Shown here: positions 1 to 11,524 of the stretch, in pieces
Numbering within the stretch: position 1 is the stretch's first letter
Layout: the number at the start of each line of letters is the position of its first letter
Assembly: GCF_022539665.2 (NCBI RefSeq)
Contig: NC_081340.1
Span: forward strand, 2,170,001 to 2,234,000
DNA length: 64,000 bases
Source: Daphnia carinata
Taxonomy: Eukaryota > Arthropoda > Branchiopoda > Diplostraca > Daphniidae
Reading direction: 5' to 3'
The notes under the pieces: model-generated
Database searches by the model: none
The model's input: the letters and a program-made list of their open reading frames with translations, nothing else
What the model was told of the DNA's origin: nothing
Program-made: the position numbers and the translations under genes

Positions 1-1952
1 GTAACAAAGGAACGGCGAATCGGGATATTGGTTACTTAGAGGTTCGTGTTCCTCGATTAATCCTTCCCACCACACATGGACACCACGGACAGTACTTACG
101 ACACTTCTAAAGCAGTCGCCCGGTTGCCATTTACGCTGGATAGCCGCATCATAATCCTGTTGCAGCACAAAGAAATCCAACACAGCTTCAATATCTTGAT
201 ATTTTACGATGAAGGACTTCCCTGTTAACGCTCTTGTAGCTGGATCCATGCAACCGAGCTGCCAATAAAGAAAATTAATAACACCTCCGTTTTGTTTGTT
301 TTTCAATGAAAACTAACCAGTTTAGAGAGCGATAATTACCTTCAAACAATACACCATCGGAGGTTTGATCTCGTACTTAATACCAATAATTTTAACGAAT
401 TCTTGTTCACTTACGCTCTGGTTGTACCAAGGAAGAGAACGAGGATTATATTTATAAAGTTTCTTTTGTTTGACGATGTCCAAATAGAGTTCATGACCTG
501 AAGGAGAAAAGTATATATATATAAAAATTTTCACATTTCTTAACAACGAGCAAACACAGACCTTGTCTAAAATACACGACTTCATCGCCTATTTGAGGAT
601 AATAAGGTAGTCTGCGTGGAGTGAGAGAAAACAACACACCACACGCTCGAACGGGTTTCTTGTCTGAGTTCCTGCTAAGTCTAGGTTTAGATATGCTTGC
701 TCTGGTAAACCGTGGTGGTTCCAAGTTCACTTCTGTTTCGTTTGTCCAGTCTGAATATTCCGAAGATGAAGAGGATGACGGTGCACGTGTGTCTAAATCT
801 GAATCGTCATTGATCACATCGCATTCGCTGCTGCTACAGGAGCCATTGGTTTGGAACTCATTTTCGTTAGATTGTCGGGGACATGTCGTAGAAATGTTTA
901 GGACATGGTCGTTAGATTGGGACGTATCTTTCTCTGATTCGCTATCCGCTTGTTTTGAGATACGGCGGATTCCTGAAAGAGTATCTGAGGTGCTATTAAT
1001 TTCAGATTTGTTCGAGATTCGTAAGTCATTTTTCAGATTTTCATCGGTTCGCCGTTTCTTAGCAATAGGTCCAATAGAATCTTTGTCTGCTGTGAACTGA
1101 ACTGAAACCAAACGAAAAGGATAATTAGAAATACTATTTGGCAGCACAACGAATAAACTTTGAATCTATTATTACCTTTGTCATGCTGAAGTCCAGATGA
1201 CGAGTTATATCGCATACAGTCAACTAAAGGTATAGTAACGTTTGCGAAGATTGAGATGGGACATTTGTCAAATGTGAGGAGGTCTTCGTCGGTTTGAAAT
1301 GATGGAGAATTTTCAGCGTCACGAGTCGGTTCAATATTTTTGCTTTGTTCGTGAGGGAAAGAGTCATTGACACTCATAGAGTTTTGGGGTAGTTGACCAC
1401 ATTTGGCAGATGCTGGCACCTGCACTGTTTTGAGATAAACAGCATAGCGTTCAATAAGATTTTCAGAGCGCACAAGACATGTAGCTCTTCTGTGGACGCT
1501 ATCGGTTTCCGCAATGCGATGTATATGATTCCAAATATCGCGGCGAGAATCCGCGGTTAAGTGGCAGTACGTGCATTGGTACATATGATCCCCTTGCTGG
1601 TGACTCTTAGTTAAATGGCCATGAAAGCCATCCAGCGCCTGATGCCAAAAAGAGCAGTAGGGACACTGGTACACAGTCCTTTCAACAATGGGGAATGATC
1701 GCCCCTCTTCCAGGGACAGATTTATAGCTGAACTGCATCTGGAATTGTTGTTGACAGTCCTCTACAGAAAAATTGCTCAACTGATGACAAAGGAACTAGA
1801 AAAAATAGATCAGTTTATAACACCTTTCGTTTACGGCTTTTGGTATATGTCATATTTAAATTCCTCATTCTCTTCCCTCGATTCCTTGCTGCTATGAGAT
1901 TCCTTACTTTTTCACGACTTTTTTGCAGCTGAAGTGGGGCAACCTCCGACAT
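1..1952 (-). CDS. C2H2 zinc finger - BRWD/PHIP-type cryptic Tudor fusion protein (partial)
   Basis: Five exons are visible: 1952-1908, 1761-1176, 1101-562, 497-340, and 258 to the window edge. Every join is phase-consistent with GT/AG borders. The start is the ATG at 1952 (MSEVAPLQLQ). Two C2H2 fingers follow (YQCPYCSFW..., YQCTYCHL...), then a 'YAVYLKTV' motif and a long Ser/Glu-rich disordered stretch. Next comes a segment with the hallmarks of BRWD1/BRWD3/PHIP: 'EYSDWT...NLEPP', 'QIGDEVVYFRQGHELY', 'VKIIGIKYEI' and 'YPDSPFLCY'. In that family this cryptic Tudor region precedes two bromodomains and helps read methylated H3K4; bromodomains would lie left of the window. Known BRWD/PHIP proteins start with WD40 repeats, which are absent here and replaced by zinc fingers. 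A nuclear chromatin role is inferred. The fusion is well supported by reading frame; expression is not shown. Confidence 0.8.
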
Positions 1953-3154
1953 ATTTTAGAATGTCAATCAATGCGAGGCTTCTTGACAAAGCTATTTTTT
2001 TGTCCAATTCTAATACATCTGAGAACAATTATTTATATCAAGATTAGTTTTTGTTATCAAGTTTTTCAAAAACTGGTAACAAGGTTAACTATTTTATAGG
2101 TTGCTTACCAGAGGAGGAGATGCAAAAACTAACAGCTAGATGGTTACTTCAAGAACTTAAACTACCAGACTGACAAGAAAATGAGGCCACATGTTTTAAC
2201 GGGTTTACCGATGCTAGAAAATAAAAATCGACCAAACTTTTCACGTTGCATAAAAACTATTCTGCCAAGACAATGTTTCGATTTTAAGTAGTCAAACTAT
2301 TTCTCTTGTCAATTTTTATCATAAAACTAAAACACTTCTAAAACATCTTACATGCTTGAATTATTAAACAATTGCAAAGTAAAAACTCTTGGGCGACAAA
2401 AAAAACAACTGGAATTCACAGTAGGAAACTTACGGTTCATAGACGTTCCCACTGTCTAACACCCACACAGTAGCTGGAAGTTTCTCGTGGGATCAACTGC
2501 CAAAACAAACCCTACGGCGCGAAGCTGAAAGACGATGCCAGTTTTTTTGTTTCCTAAAATATGATCCACAACGAAACAAAAACCCTCTGAAAAAACACTA
2601 TAAAAAGAAACAAGAGAGCAAGATCCCAAGGGCAAGCTCCATCACTAACATATTGTTATTTTTATCAGGGTAAGATCTATTGCCCCTCCAATTTTGAAGG
2701 GCAATAGGAGCAACCTTTTATCAGATTCAGCGAAATACCAACCACTTTTTAAAAAGAAAAGACGGTCAATGGTCATAACGTTAAATCCTAGAAGAAAGCG
2801 CAGAATTTGGTCTTTTTATTTTTCGTTCGTTGGTGGTTTTTATTTTTATTCGTTTATTTGGTCAATTTATTCCATCTGGTGAAAATAAAAATCTATAGAT
2901 TGAAGTTTGGTCGCAGATACAAACACATCTGAGGACGAAGACAAAAAAGACGAATGTTGTATCTTTGTCACATACGGTATCCAGAAGCACAACGAATCGA
3001 TTAAACGTGAAAGGACAAGAAAAACAACAATGATGTTTATGTTAGACAATCTTTGCATAGCTTATCGCTATATAAATATAATCATTTTTCTTTGAAATCA
3101 GTGAATCATTTCTTCATCGAAGATGGCTTTTCAATAGACGATCGCTTCAGTTAA
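1953..3154. other. Intergenic stretch, no convincing gene
   Basis: AT-rich DNA between the C2H2-BRWD gene and the coiled-coil gene. A plus-strand piece at about 2095-2174 follows a good acceptor (tattttatag) and reads GCLPEEEMQKLTARWLLQEL before a stop, and another at about 2911 follows an acceptor-like cgcag and reads TSEDEDKKDE. Either could be a last exon of a small plus-strand gene, but I could not build a phase-consistent model, so neither is called as a CDS. Confidence 0.4.
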
Positions 3155-3943
3155 TTAATCAGTTTCGCCCAATTTGGAAGAAACACTTTTATCCGTAATG
3201 TAACCGTCTAAGGCATTGAGCAAATCCCGCTCTTTTTCGCGGATTTTCGATAAGCCTTTCAAGTATAACCTTTTCATTTCTTCTTTACACATTGCAGTAC
3301 GAGTCCCTATCAGCTTTCGTTCCTCGGCCACCAATTGCCTCATATTGGAAACGGATTTGGCCGAGTCTTCTTGCAAACGAACCAATTCGGCTTCCTTTTC
3401 AGACATTTCACTTTCAAAGATTTCAAGGAGCTGGGCAGCTCCTGCATGTGAATCTTCGCTCTCCTTGATTTGGCAATCAAGAATTTCAATTTCGTTTCGT
3501 AGATCAGTGATGGCTCTTGTAATGTCGGTAAGTTTAGCTTCTGATTCAACGACAAGTTTTTGACTTTGTACTAAGGCACTCTTGTTGAATTCCAATTCTT
3601 GTCCCGGCTCGTACATTGCGAGGTTAAATTTGAGCTCTTGACACTGTTGGGTTCGAAGTTCGAGTTCAGCTTCAATCTTTTGACCACTGAGTTTCATTAA
3701 CCGTTGCTCGGCAACCTTTTTGCTCTCTTTTAGTTTCAATAATTCTGACTCACTGGCACTATCCGCTTCTACCATCTTAAGCTGTTCTGCCCGCATTTCG
3801 TTGATTCTGTCTTGTGCTTCCTTAACCATTAGTTCCTTCGCCTGACGTTCTGCTAAAGCATCATCCAAGTTAGGAAAAAGTCGCTGCGGAAAAATGGCTA
3901 AGATTTGCGGCTGTACGTTGGTCTCTTGTTGTACGTCAGGCAT
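3155..3943 (-). CDS. Intronless coiled-coil protein, unknown function
   Basis: A single uninterrupted 262-codon frame beginning with ATG at 3943 and ending with TAA near 3155. After about 25 N-terminal residues with Phe/Pro (QILAIFPQRLF) almost the whole protein is highly charged heptad-like sequence (for example AKELMVKEAQDRINEM, EKEAELVRLQEDSAK), so a long coiled coil is expected. There is no signal peptide, transmembrane segment or catalytic motif. The absence of introns is unusual among these intron-rich neighbours and could mean a retroposed origin. It lies about 70 bp downstream of the stop codon of the THAP/zinc-finger gene in the same orientation. I do not recognise the family. An alternative is a fragment of a larger cytoskeletal protein, but a start and a stop are both present. 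Confidence 0.6.
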   Translation of the reverse strand: MPDVQQETNVQPQILAIFPQRLFPNLDDALAERQAKELMVKEAQDRINEMRAEQLKMVEADSASESELLKLKESKKVAEQRLMKLSGQKIEAELELRTQQCQELKFNLAMYEPGQELEFNKSALVQSQKLVVESEAKLTDITRAITDLRNEIEILDCQIKESEDSHAGAAQLLEIFESEMSEKEAELVRLQEDSAKSVSNMRQLVAEERKLIGTRTAMCKEEMKRLYLKGLSKIREKERDLLNALDGYITDKSVSSKLGETD

Positions 3944-4019
3944 GTTTAGTTTTCTTTTGTCGTTTCCTGTATCTCTCGTAAAAGTGCGTAAATAATGAGC
4001 GATTTAATTATCCTATTTC

Positions 4020-7000
4020 TTTGAGTTACTGCTCTTACCATTGTTCGCAGACACAGCGTCAGGTTTCAAAGAACTTTGCTGTTCAGTTTCCTCGTCTGAA
4101 TGAATTCGCAATCTTTTACGGCGCTGACGTCTCGTTCTGCTCGAGTTCCAGAGGACTATTTCGCCTATAATGTCGTAAGCAGTAAAATTGATTAGGAACA
4201 GGACGGGGGAAAAAGAATGAAAAAACAACTTTAAAACTATTACTCGTGAGCGATGAGGACGATTTATCAGTTGAAGGTGAATTTTGCGTAGAGGATTGGT
4301 TCTTGTGTTCCGAATTCGAATCCGACGACATGGAACTGGATGGCGAAGGTTTTCGGTCATATTCCAATGATGAATCTGAAGTGATTTCAAAACTGAGGGG
4401 GGACGATGTGTCGTCCTTCATTTGAGCTGATGACAAACTGGAAGAGGGAACCCAGTCCTTCGATTCATCGTCCGTATTGTTTTCTAGGGAAGATTCACCA
4501 GAAAGCTTCCAGGTACTGTCACTAGAATCCGAAGAAGCTCTTTTCAATCCTTCATCAGAAGCTAAAGAAGTGAACTCTCGTGTTCCTGAATATTCCAATT
4601 CAGGAATAAGGGATGTTTTGAGATATTCGGGGTAATGGTTTTCTGGTACGGGTTTGGTCATAGTCCAGCAAGCTGAACTGTGAGTTTCCTTTGGGCTTTT
4701 CTTAATGTGTTGGGTTATGGCAATACGATAACGGGCGCTGAAATCGCAATGGGAACATTTGAATGTCGGCGATTTTTCGTGCGCCATTAAGTGTTGGTGG
4801 AAACTGGACACAGCTCGAGCCCAAAAACTACAATGAGGGCATTGGTACACGAGGCGTTCGATAAGTTTGGCAGTCTGAATGCTGCTGCTGGAATCTTCAC
4901 GTTTCCTTTTCGTCTTCGAATATAAATGAAAGAATTTTCGATGACTTTCATTATATAGGAAAAACTTAATCAAACCTTTCTGGTTGTTTTCCTTGGAGTG
5001 CCCTCAATCTCCAATTCATCCGTGGTTGAACCCACAGAAGTAGGGACATGCGTTTTCTGTGCAAAATTTTTTTTTATAAGTATACACGCAAGATAAATAG
5101 CAGAATACCTCATGCATTTGAAATCGATCCCGAGAAGTAGTTTTGAAGGAACACTGCGTGCAGATGTGCTCCAAATCACAATCCGAATTAGACAGCGGCT
5201 CTGAAGAATGGAATGAAGTTTTCGAGGCAGTGGCGGGCTCGTGGACACTTGCATAGTGGTTATTCTTTTCAGTCAAGGTTTTTGCTTTGTAATTGCAAAG
5301 GTTACAAGAAAAGCCGTCTAAATGATGATTGGTTATGTGAAAGGTGAGTTGGCGTTTCATTGGGACAGAGTAAGAGCATATACTACAGCGATACACAGAA
5401 TCTTCCGTATGCCTACGTCTATGGTTTTTTAGACGAAATATTTTGTTGGCAGAATAGTTACACGACTCACAGGAGTATCGGCTAGGTCCGGTTTCATCAG
5501 ATGTTTTACTCGTTTTGTGTGGTTCTTGGTCACTGCTGGCCAATGATGGTGAGATGGCAGTTTTTAAAGAAGAATTTAAAGAAGGGTAATTTTGGTCGAT
5601 TGTGAGATCATGGCTTGTTTGACAATGATGGAAAATATGACTTGAATCCTTCGCTCGGAAGCGACAATTTGTAGCAGGGCACAAATAATAGTATTGGCCT
5701 TTAATTCGGCGCTTTTCCAAATCGGACTGGCTAACGCCAGGGAATGCCCTAAAAGACGTCAAAATTTCATTTTCTTTTGGAACTTTTAGCCTCGATGATT
5801 GTCCGTTTGAAGTATTAGTTGTTACGGGATGATGTTCTTTCATGTGCCCTTTCAATTTTCTTGCATTCGGCGTTCGGAATGAACACTGTGTACAAGGGTA
5901 CCACTTTTTTACGAGCCTTTTTGAAGGCTGCGTACTATCGTTCTCGGAAAATAAGGCTGACGATGAATTCACATTGTTGCTCCTTGTTTGTGTATGGTTT
6001 ACAATCGGTGTCTCAGTTTCGAAATCAGCTTTCTTTATGTGATTTCGTTGGCGAAGAGGATTATCGTTTGAATCTTGCGGACCTTTCGTGCAGGAAGAAT
6101 TGCGCTTTTTTTTGTTTTCGTCCTGAGTTGAGGATTTGTTATTTTCTTCGGTATGACATTGCCGAATGGGAGAAACGGAGTTTCTGTTTACATGGCAATT
6201 CCTATCTATTCGGTTTACGTTTGCGGATTCCGACTGAACTTCGGGATGATGTTTCATCCTATGTTCCTTTAGAGAGATAATGTCTTTGCTCTTGAATTCA
6301 CAGCTTGTACAACTGTAACGGATCTGGGACAGTATGTTAAAATATTTGATGTCTTCGTCTTCGGAGGTCTCAACACGAGAAGTCGAATTAGACGTGGATG
6401 TTGAAAGTTGTATCCCTTGATCAGTAGATTTTGACTGTACGGAGTTCATTAACAAGTTTTTCATATTTTCTGTACTCAATCTGTTATCAATATTCATGTT
6501 ATATTGGGAATACAATAAATCTTTCTCTGCTACTCTGCTAACCTTTCTCATACTACTCACCTATTTGAACCATTGGCAGAAGAATCAGGACATGCATTTT
6601 CAACCACAGCAATGCCAAGTGATTCAACATTCCCCAGCTGAACTGCCTCCCCCTCTGGGAGCTCCATATTTGGAATGGAAGTTTGAGAATCAGATGAATG
6701 TGATGATCTTTCATTCAGCTGTCCAATTTCCATTTCTGCAGTATAATTGCTATGCCAGTCATGTGTCCATGGAAAAACAGATGGAACAGCATCTTCAAAG
6801 ATTTTTCTTTTGGTAGTTTGATCAGCATGCAAAAAGTATGTGTAATCACTCTGTTTAAAATGAAGCGAACAGACTGCAGCAGCACCATTATTTGTTAGAG
6901 AAAGATCATTTTTATCTCCGTTGATGTTGACCATCCACTCCTTTCTTCTCTGGACATCTTTTGGAATGTCAAAACAAACCAAATTTGTGGGCTTAGGACA

Positions 7001-7024
7001 GGAGGAGATACAACACTTTTTCAT
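4020..7024 (-). CDS. THAP domain plus C2H2 zinc-finger protein
   Basis: Five exons: 7024-6561, 6480-5109, 5056-4976, 4913 to about 4246, and about 4164 to 4020; the phases agree at all four introns. An upstream in-frame ATG lies at 7060, but the one at 7024 directly precedes the THAP signature (MKKCCISSCPK). The THAP zinc-coordinating pattern C-x4-C ... C-x2-H is visible (CCISSCPK ... VCSLHF), with the closing 'FPWTH'-type AVPSVFP motif. About nine C2H2 fingers follow, seven of them on exon 2 (YSCTSCEF, YPCTQCSF, YLCPATNC, YSCESCNY, YRCSICSY, FSCNLCNY, HICTQCSF) and two on exon 4 (YQCPHCSFW, FKCSHCDF). The exon 4 pair plus 'YPEYLKT' resembles the finger module of the C2H2-BRWD gene at the left edge. 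The tail is Ser-rich and ends with a basic RRQRRKRLR patch. A sequence-specific nuclear DNA-binding role is inferred. THAP domains also occur in P-element transposases, but no transposase core is present. Confidence 0.8.
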
Positions 7025-7060
7025 TTTATTCTCTAGAAAAAAGTGGCTAATTATAGACAA

Positions 7061-8074
7061 GTTTCGAAGTTGTTTAGAAGGTACTAAAAATATGACACTT
7101 AAGTCTCATTAGGTCTGTTAATAACAACATTGCATTTGCTGTAATCATTATGCCTTACATACCTTATTCTGGATTGTGCATGACAACTAGTAACACTTAT
7201 TGTTTCCTCGGATTTTCAAAACGAACAGATGTTCCCTCGTTGTTGTTCCCTTCTACGCATTTTTCTTCACATTTCATGTTACCGATAATTTGGCTTAAAT
7301 AAATAAAATTTCGGCCATTGGATTAACAGCTACAAAAATACAACGATGAAACGGTGATTATATTTCCAGAAATTATTCACTATCAATCAACTAAACAATC
7401 AATCCATGCGAACAAACAATCAGCTGGTACGCAAATCGACGTTGTCGGATAGTTGTATATTCAACATCGCAAATAGTTTTCCTAGAAAAGTGGAAACTAA
7501 AAAATTAAAAAATTAATTTTTGCTGTTGAATTTGAATGTCATTCAACACATGGATGATACTGTTGGCTTCTTCCACTGTCAATGTTCTGTGCCACTCACT
7601 TCCTTTATATTTATTAGCACTACAGAGAAAAGGCAGTTACAAGAACACATTTGTTTGCTATTTGTTTACGCCTCATATGCATGTAGGCTACGCTAAAAAA
7701 ACGTTTCCTGAAACAAAGTGGCAAAACTCCGAAAAACAAGATTGGCGTATCAGTTTAATAATTCTAATTTTACCTCAATAACAAGTAGTAATCTATTATC
7801 CAAGTGTCATCGCTGTTTAGTGAAGAAAATCTGTATTTCAATAGACATTTATTTCATTCAAGGTTTTGATAAGGCAAAGTGCAGAGAACTACTACATACG
7901 ACCATAGGAGAAATCAGTTGCACTAAAATATCTATTTTTATAGAAGCAAGCACTAAGCTCCCACACGTTTTTCGATGTGCTTTTGGTTGTGGGTGTGCTC
8001 CGGTTTCCTTTGCTACATCAAAACGTCGTAGAGAAGCAGCGCAAAATGGTTCATTTTTTAGTACTTATTATAGA
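7061..8074. other. Intergenic, nothing recognised
   Basis: AT-rich sequence between the divergent 5' end of the THAP gene and the stop codon of the HARBI1-like gene. It contains only short open frames with no domain signature on either strand. The first 150-300 bp next to 7060 would hold the THAP gene promoter, but no TATA box or initiator stands out. Confidence 0.5.
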
Positions 8075-9474
8075 TCAGCTTTGTCCATACTTAACCCATA
8101 ACTCTGCGGAAATCCGATTTCGTTTTATTTCACCCATTTGTTTGCTTTGCAACTCCTCCAAAGTTAATTCAAAAGGCTCAGACGCTTCGTAACATAGATT
8201 ATCAAGGAAATGATGTGTTGTGTTGCCATCGAACTGGCAAGTCTGGGCATCGACTTCTTCTAATAAAAAATCATTATCGAGGATACAAAGGTTATGCAAG
8301 ACGCAACAAGAGATCATAAATTTGGTGGTTGTGTCAACTTGATGAAAATCAAGACGACTCAGTTGTTTGAAACGTTGCTTTAAAAGGCGGAAAGATTTCT
8401 CTATCGGTTCCCGAGATAGTTGCAAAGCGTTATTATAGTTTATGCTTGTTTGGTCGTTTGGCTCCCGGTAAGGTACCATCATATGATCAGATAACGGGTA
8501 GGTTTCATCACCAATCAGATGAAGATCACCCGAACAAAGTTCAGGCAGTCTTTGGTAGACAAAGGAAATCCTATATACACGTGCATCATGAATTTTACTT
8601 GGTGGGCCAGTGAATACATCCAAAAACATTCCGTTTGCATCGCAGATGCCTTGTAACGTTATCGAAATTTGTTGCTGGTGATTCACATAGCTAGATTTAT
8701 TTTTATTCGCTGGTGCTCGAATAGGAATGTAGGTGCTTCCGATACAACCCAATACACCAGGAAAACCGGATATCTGAACAGATGAACAATGTTATAGGTT
8801 ACATGTTTACAAAAACAATCACAGGAAAAATACAAATTACTTGTTCAAAAGGATGTGCTATTGCTGTCTTTTCTTCATGATCTTTAGGAAATCTAATAAT
8901 GCTAGGAGCAATGTCATTAAGATGATTCATTACACGCCCACACTGCCGATGAAAAGTTGATTCTCCAATGCAAAATTGACTAGCAACATCACTTATACAT
9001 GTCTTGTTTCCAGCAAACCTATAAAATTAAATATTCATAGAATTTGTACATCAGTGCCAAATATAACTATATATCATACTTTAGAAATGATAAGACATGA
9101 TTTTCTGCAGAAGACTTTGGAGTTCCACCATGTGAATCATTTTTGGGATAAAAGAGTGATTTCTCAAAGTCGTTAATAATTTTGGAACAGGTTTCTCGTT
9201 TCATGCGAAATTCACTTCGAAACTAAGGCAAGATTTGCAATGAAAATAAAATGCAAACAAAAATGGATAACTTAACTAAAAGTACGTCTTCTTCGGTGTA
9301 CGACTCCATTATACTTTGTCGTTTCTTGTGTTTTGGGCGAAACACCCTTTCTTTGATAAGCATCTGCAAAATTTCATCGTCGGTGGAATCGTTTGATTCG
9401 GAGGATTCCAAAATTGTAAGAGCAAGAGCTAATCTACGCTTTCGTTCGTCTGAAACAGATTTGTTGTCCGTCAT
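8075..9474 (-). CDS. HARBI1-like: HARBI1-like (PIF/Harbinger DDE) nuclease
   Basis: Four coding exons read from ATG at 9474 to the stop at 8075. Exon 1 (MTDNKSVSDERKRR...) is followed by exons with FRSEFRMKRETC and CISDVASQFCIGESTFHRQC, the helix-turn-helix-like N-terminal part of HARBI1 proteins. The last and largest exon carries the DDE_4-type catalytic core: GCIGSTYIPI, ITLQGICDANGMFLDVFTG and HLIGDETYPLSDHMMVPYR, then the 'EKSFRLLKQRFKQL' and 'CCVLHNLC' motifs that close the domain. The usual catalytic first Asp ('GCIDGTHI' in typical members) reads GCIGSTYI here, so the triad may be incomplete. PIF/Harbinger transposases use this core; HARBI1 is a domesticated relative. I saw no terminal inverted repeats flanking it, and the frame is uninterrupted, so either a recently active transposase or a host-retained gene is possible. 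Confidence 0.8.
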
Positions 9475-9838
9475 TTCTCATTCAAAACATTGTTCTTAAG
9501 TCACACAATTTTAGTCTGCAAGAGTTTTAGTCTGCTTTTCTCGTGGCACGTTCATAGAAATCATTTGTTGTTAAAATTGTGGAATAAATATAATAAATAA
9601 TTTTTAATGTTTACACCTGTTATAATTATTACTTTTATTTTTTGCTTTCATCGCTTGAGCGTCAATACAATCTACAAGCTTTGCCGTCTATTCGCCAAAT
9701 AATTTCAGACATCAAGGCCAAAACGAAATGTAGACGTAATGCTTGTATATTGCCTGTATTCGTTGGTTTAAATAAGATTGCAAATCAACGTCACATTAAA
9801 ATAGCCTTACAATTATACACAGTGACTAAATGATGGAT

Positions 9839-11127
9839 CTATTCATCTGGGTTTTGGGGAAGAGCCATCATATTAAGGAACTCGTTTAGAAAATTTGCCA
9901 GTTGGTAATGGAATTGGACGGGAGCAATTTGCCTTCCCTGAGAAAAATTGGGATTAGCACAATCTCTCAGTAGCCGACTCGTAGGTAGTGGGAGATAACG
10001 GGAGATAAGGAGACCGGAATCTAGAAAAATTTTTTGACAAACTGTTTGCAAATTGTTATTTACAGTAGGGGTATCGCAAATATTTAAGACTTTGTTACAC
10101 AGCGAGCGGCAGTCAAAAAGATCGCAGTCGGAATGTTTCCAGCATTTACGACCATCCGCTACGGACCGGTCTACTACCGCCTTAGGAAAGACGGTATCGG
10201 CATCTAAGAGCACTAGGCGTCCATTGAGGAGACCAAAGTGCTCCAACTTTACGTCACAGATGTGAATGGGATCGACAAAAGACGTCTGGAGTTCGTCAAG
10301 AAGCTCAAGCATCAATTTTGCTTGTCGAACTCTGGAAACAAAATCTTGTAGCCGGTCTGAATAAATATTTAACCTAGAAATCGGTTTCGCGTATTCAACC
10401 GCATAAAAAGTACCACAGCTTGAAAGAATTTTCGGGAATAAATGCGAATGTTGATTAATCATAAGAGTGACATATTCATTGTCCTGTGATAGCTGCCACA
10501 AGTTGATCATAAGTTCTCTACTGACATCATTATGGTAGTCAACAAGAAAAGGATAAAGACGGTTCATAAGGTTTTCCTTTTGCACTCCAAAGTTAGCCAG
10601 CATTGATTGAGTAACCATTTCAACAAGTTCCTGATAGTTTGGAAATACTTCACTGGAATTTGAGGCTATCCATTGCAGGGGAATGTACTCAGATTTTACT
10701 CTGTGAGACTTGATTACAACAAGCGAGTTATTCCATAGCGCAGTGAACACAGCAAACTTCCCTTTGTGCATAGGTTCACAGGACAAAGCAGAGATCTCCC
10801 CATTGTTGCATAGAGGTTCACATAAACTGCCAAAGGCCTTTCCCTCATTGTATTCCATACACTGTTAAAATATGAAATATTTTAGATGTGGCTCCATAAC
10901 ACAAAAGTATAGTGCTATTAAAGACTTACCAAGGTATTCAAGCGAGCCTCTATGTCGATATTTAAGCATATTATATTCCATTGTACGAGGTAGAACACAG
11001 AAATCATCGAAAAAGTGGAGACGAACAATACTAATAACAAGCATCTTCGGTGAAAAACGAGGTGCGTGATTTTAGATATTTTTCGTTTAACGTGTAAACG
11101 CATTTCTTGAAATAGGCAAGAAGGCAA
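9839..11127 (-). CDS. DIPK1/FAM69-like divergent protein kinase
   Basis: Two exons (11127-10932 and 10865-9839) joined in phase 0 give RLNTLCMEYNEG. Initiation is at 11127 or, more likely for membrane insertion, at the in-frame ATG at 11103 (MRLHVKRK). A basic N-terminus followed by a strongly hydrophobic stretch (CLLLVLFVSTFSMISVFYL) predicts a type II signal anchor, so the protein should face the ER/Golgi lumen. The body has the Cys-rich 'SLCEPLC' and 'CWKHSDCDLFDCRSLC' motifs and the kinase-like 'ICDVKLEHFG' and 'LVLLDADTVF' motifs of the FAM69/DIPK1 family, where the Lys-Asn and Asp positions stand in for HRD and DFG. At about 420 residues the length fits. The Asn after the catalytic Lys appears as His (KLEHFG), so activity is uncertain. 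Luminal protein phosphorylation is known for relatives but the substrate is not. Confidence 0.8.
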
Positions 11128-11524
11128 AACAAATCAAACCTGAGATCTATTACATTTTAACTGTAGGATTAGTGCAGAAGCCATGCTGTTTGTTAGTGTT
11201 AAATTTAAATAAAGTTTGACAGTTCTAAGCTGCCAACGCCATATGCCATCTATGTCGCCCGGCTAGTTAGGTTTTCGATGTGTCCTAGAGGTGGCGTTTA
11301 TATAAAACTTTAGTCTTTTCGTATTTATCTTCTGCTAGTTTTCGTTTGTGTTTGAGTCGATTCAAAAATTGAAATATTTCTTTTCGGTGTGCTTAGCAAG
11401 TATTTTACTTTTACTTCGCCACATTCTATCTCCTAGCCCTTTTAGTAAAATTTTCTCCGTGTAGAAGTCGTTATTGAAAAGTCGTTATCGTATTCAAAGT
11501 ACCTTGTAAGCTGGTGTTGGGGCA

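Noticed and set aside
621-1100. Plus-strand open frame of 159 codons
   Set aside because: It is antisense to the Ser/Glu-rich exon of the C2H2-BRWD gene; the minus-strand exon has phase-consistent splices and family motifs.
5819-6280. Plus-strand open frame of 153 codons
   Set aside because: Antisense to the C2H2 exon of the THAP gene, whose fingers are clear on the minus strand.
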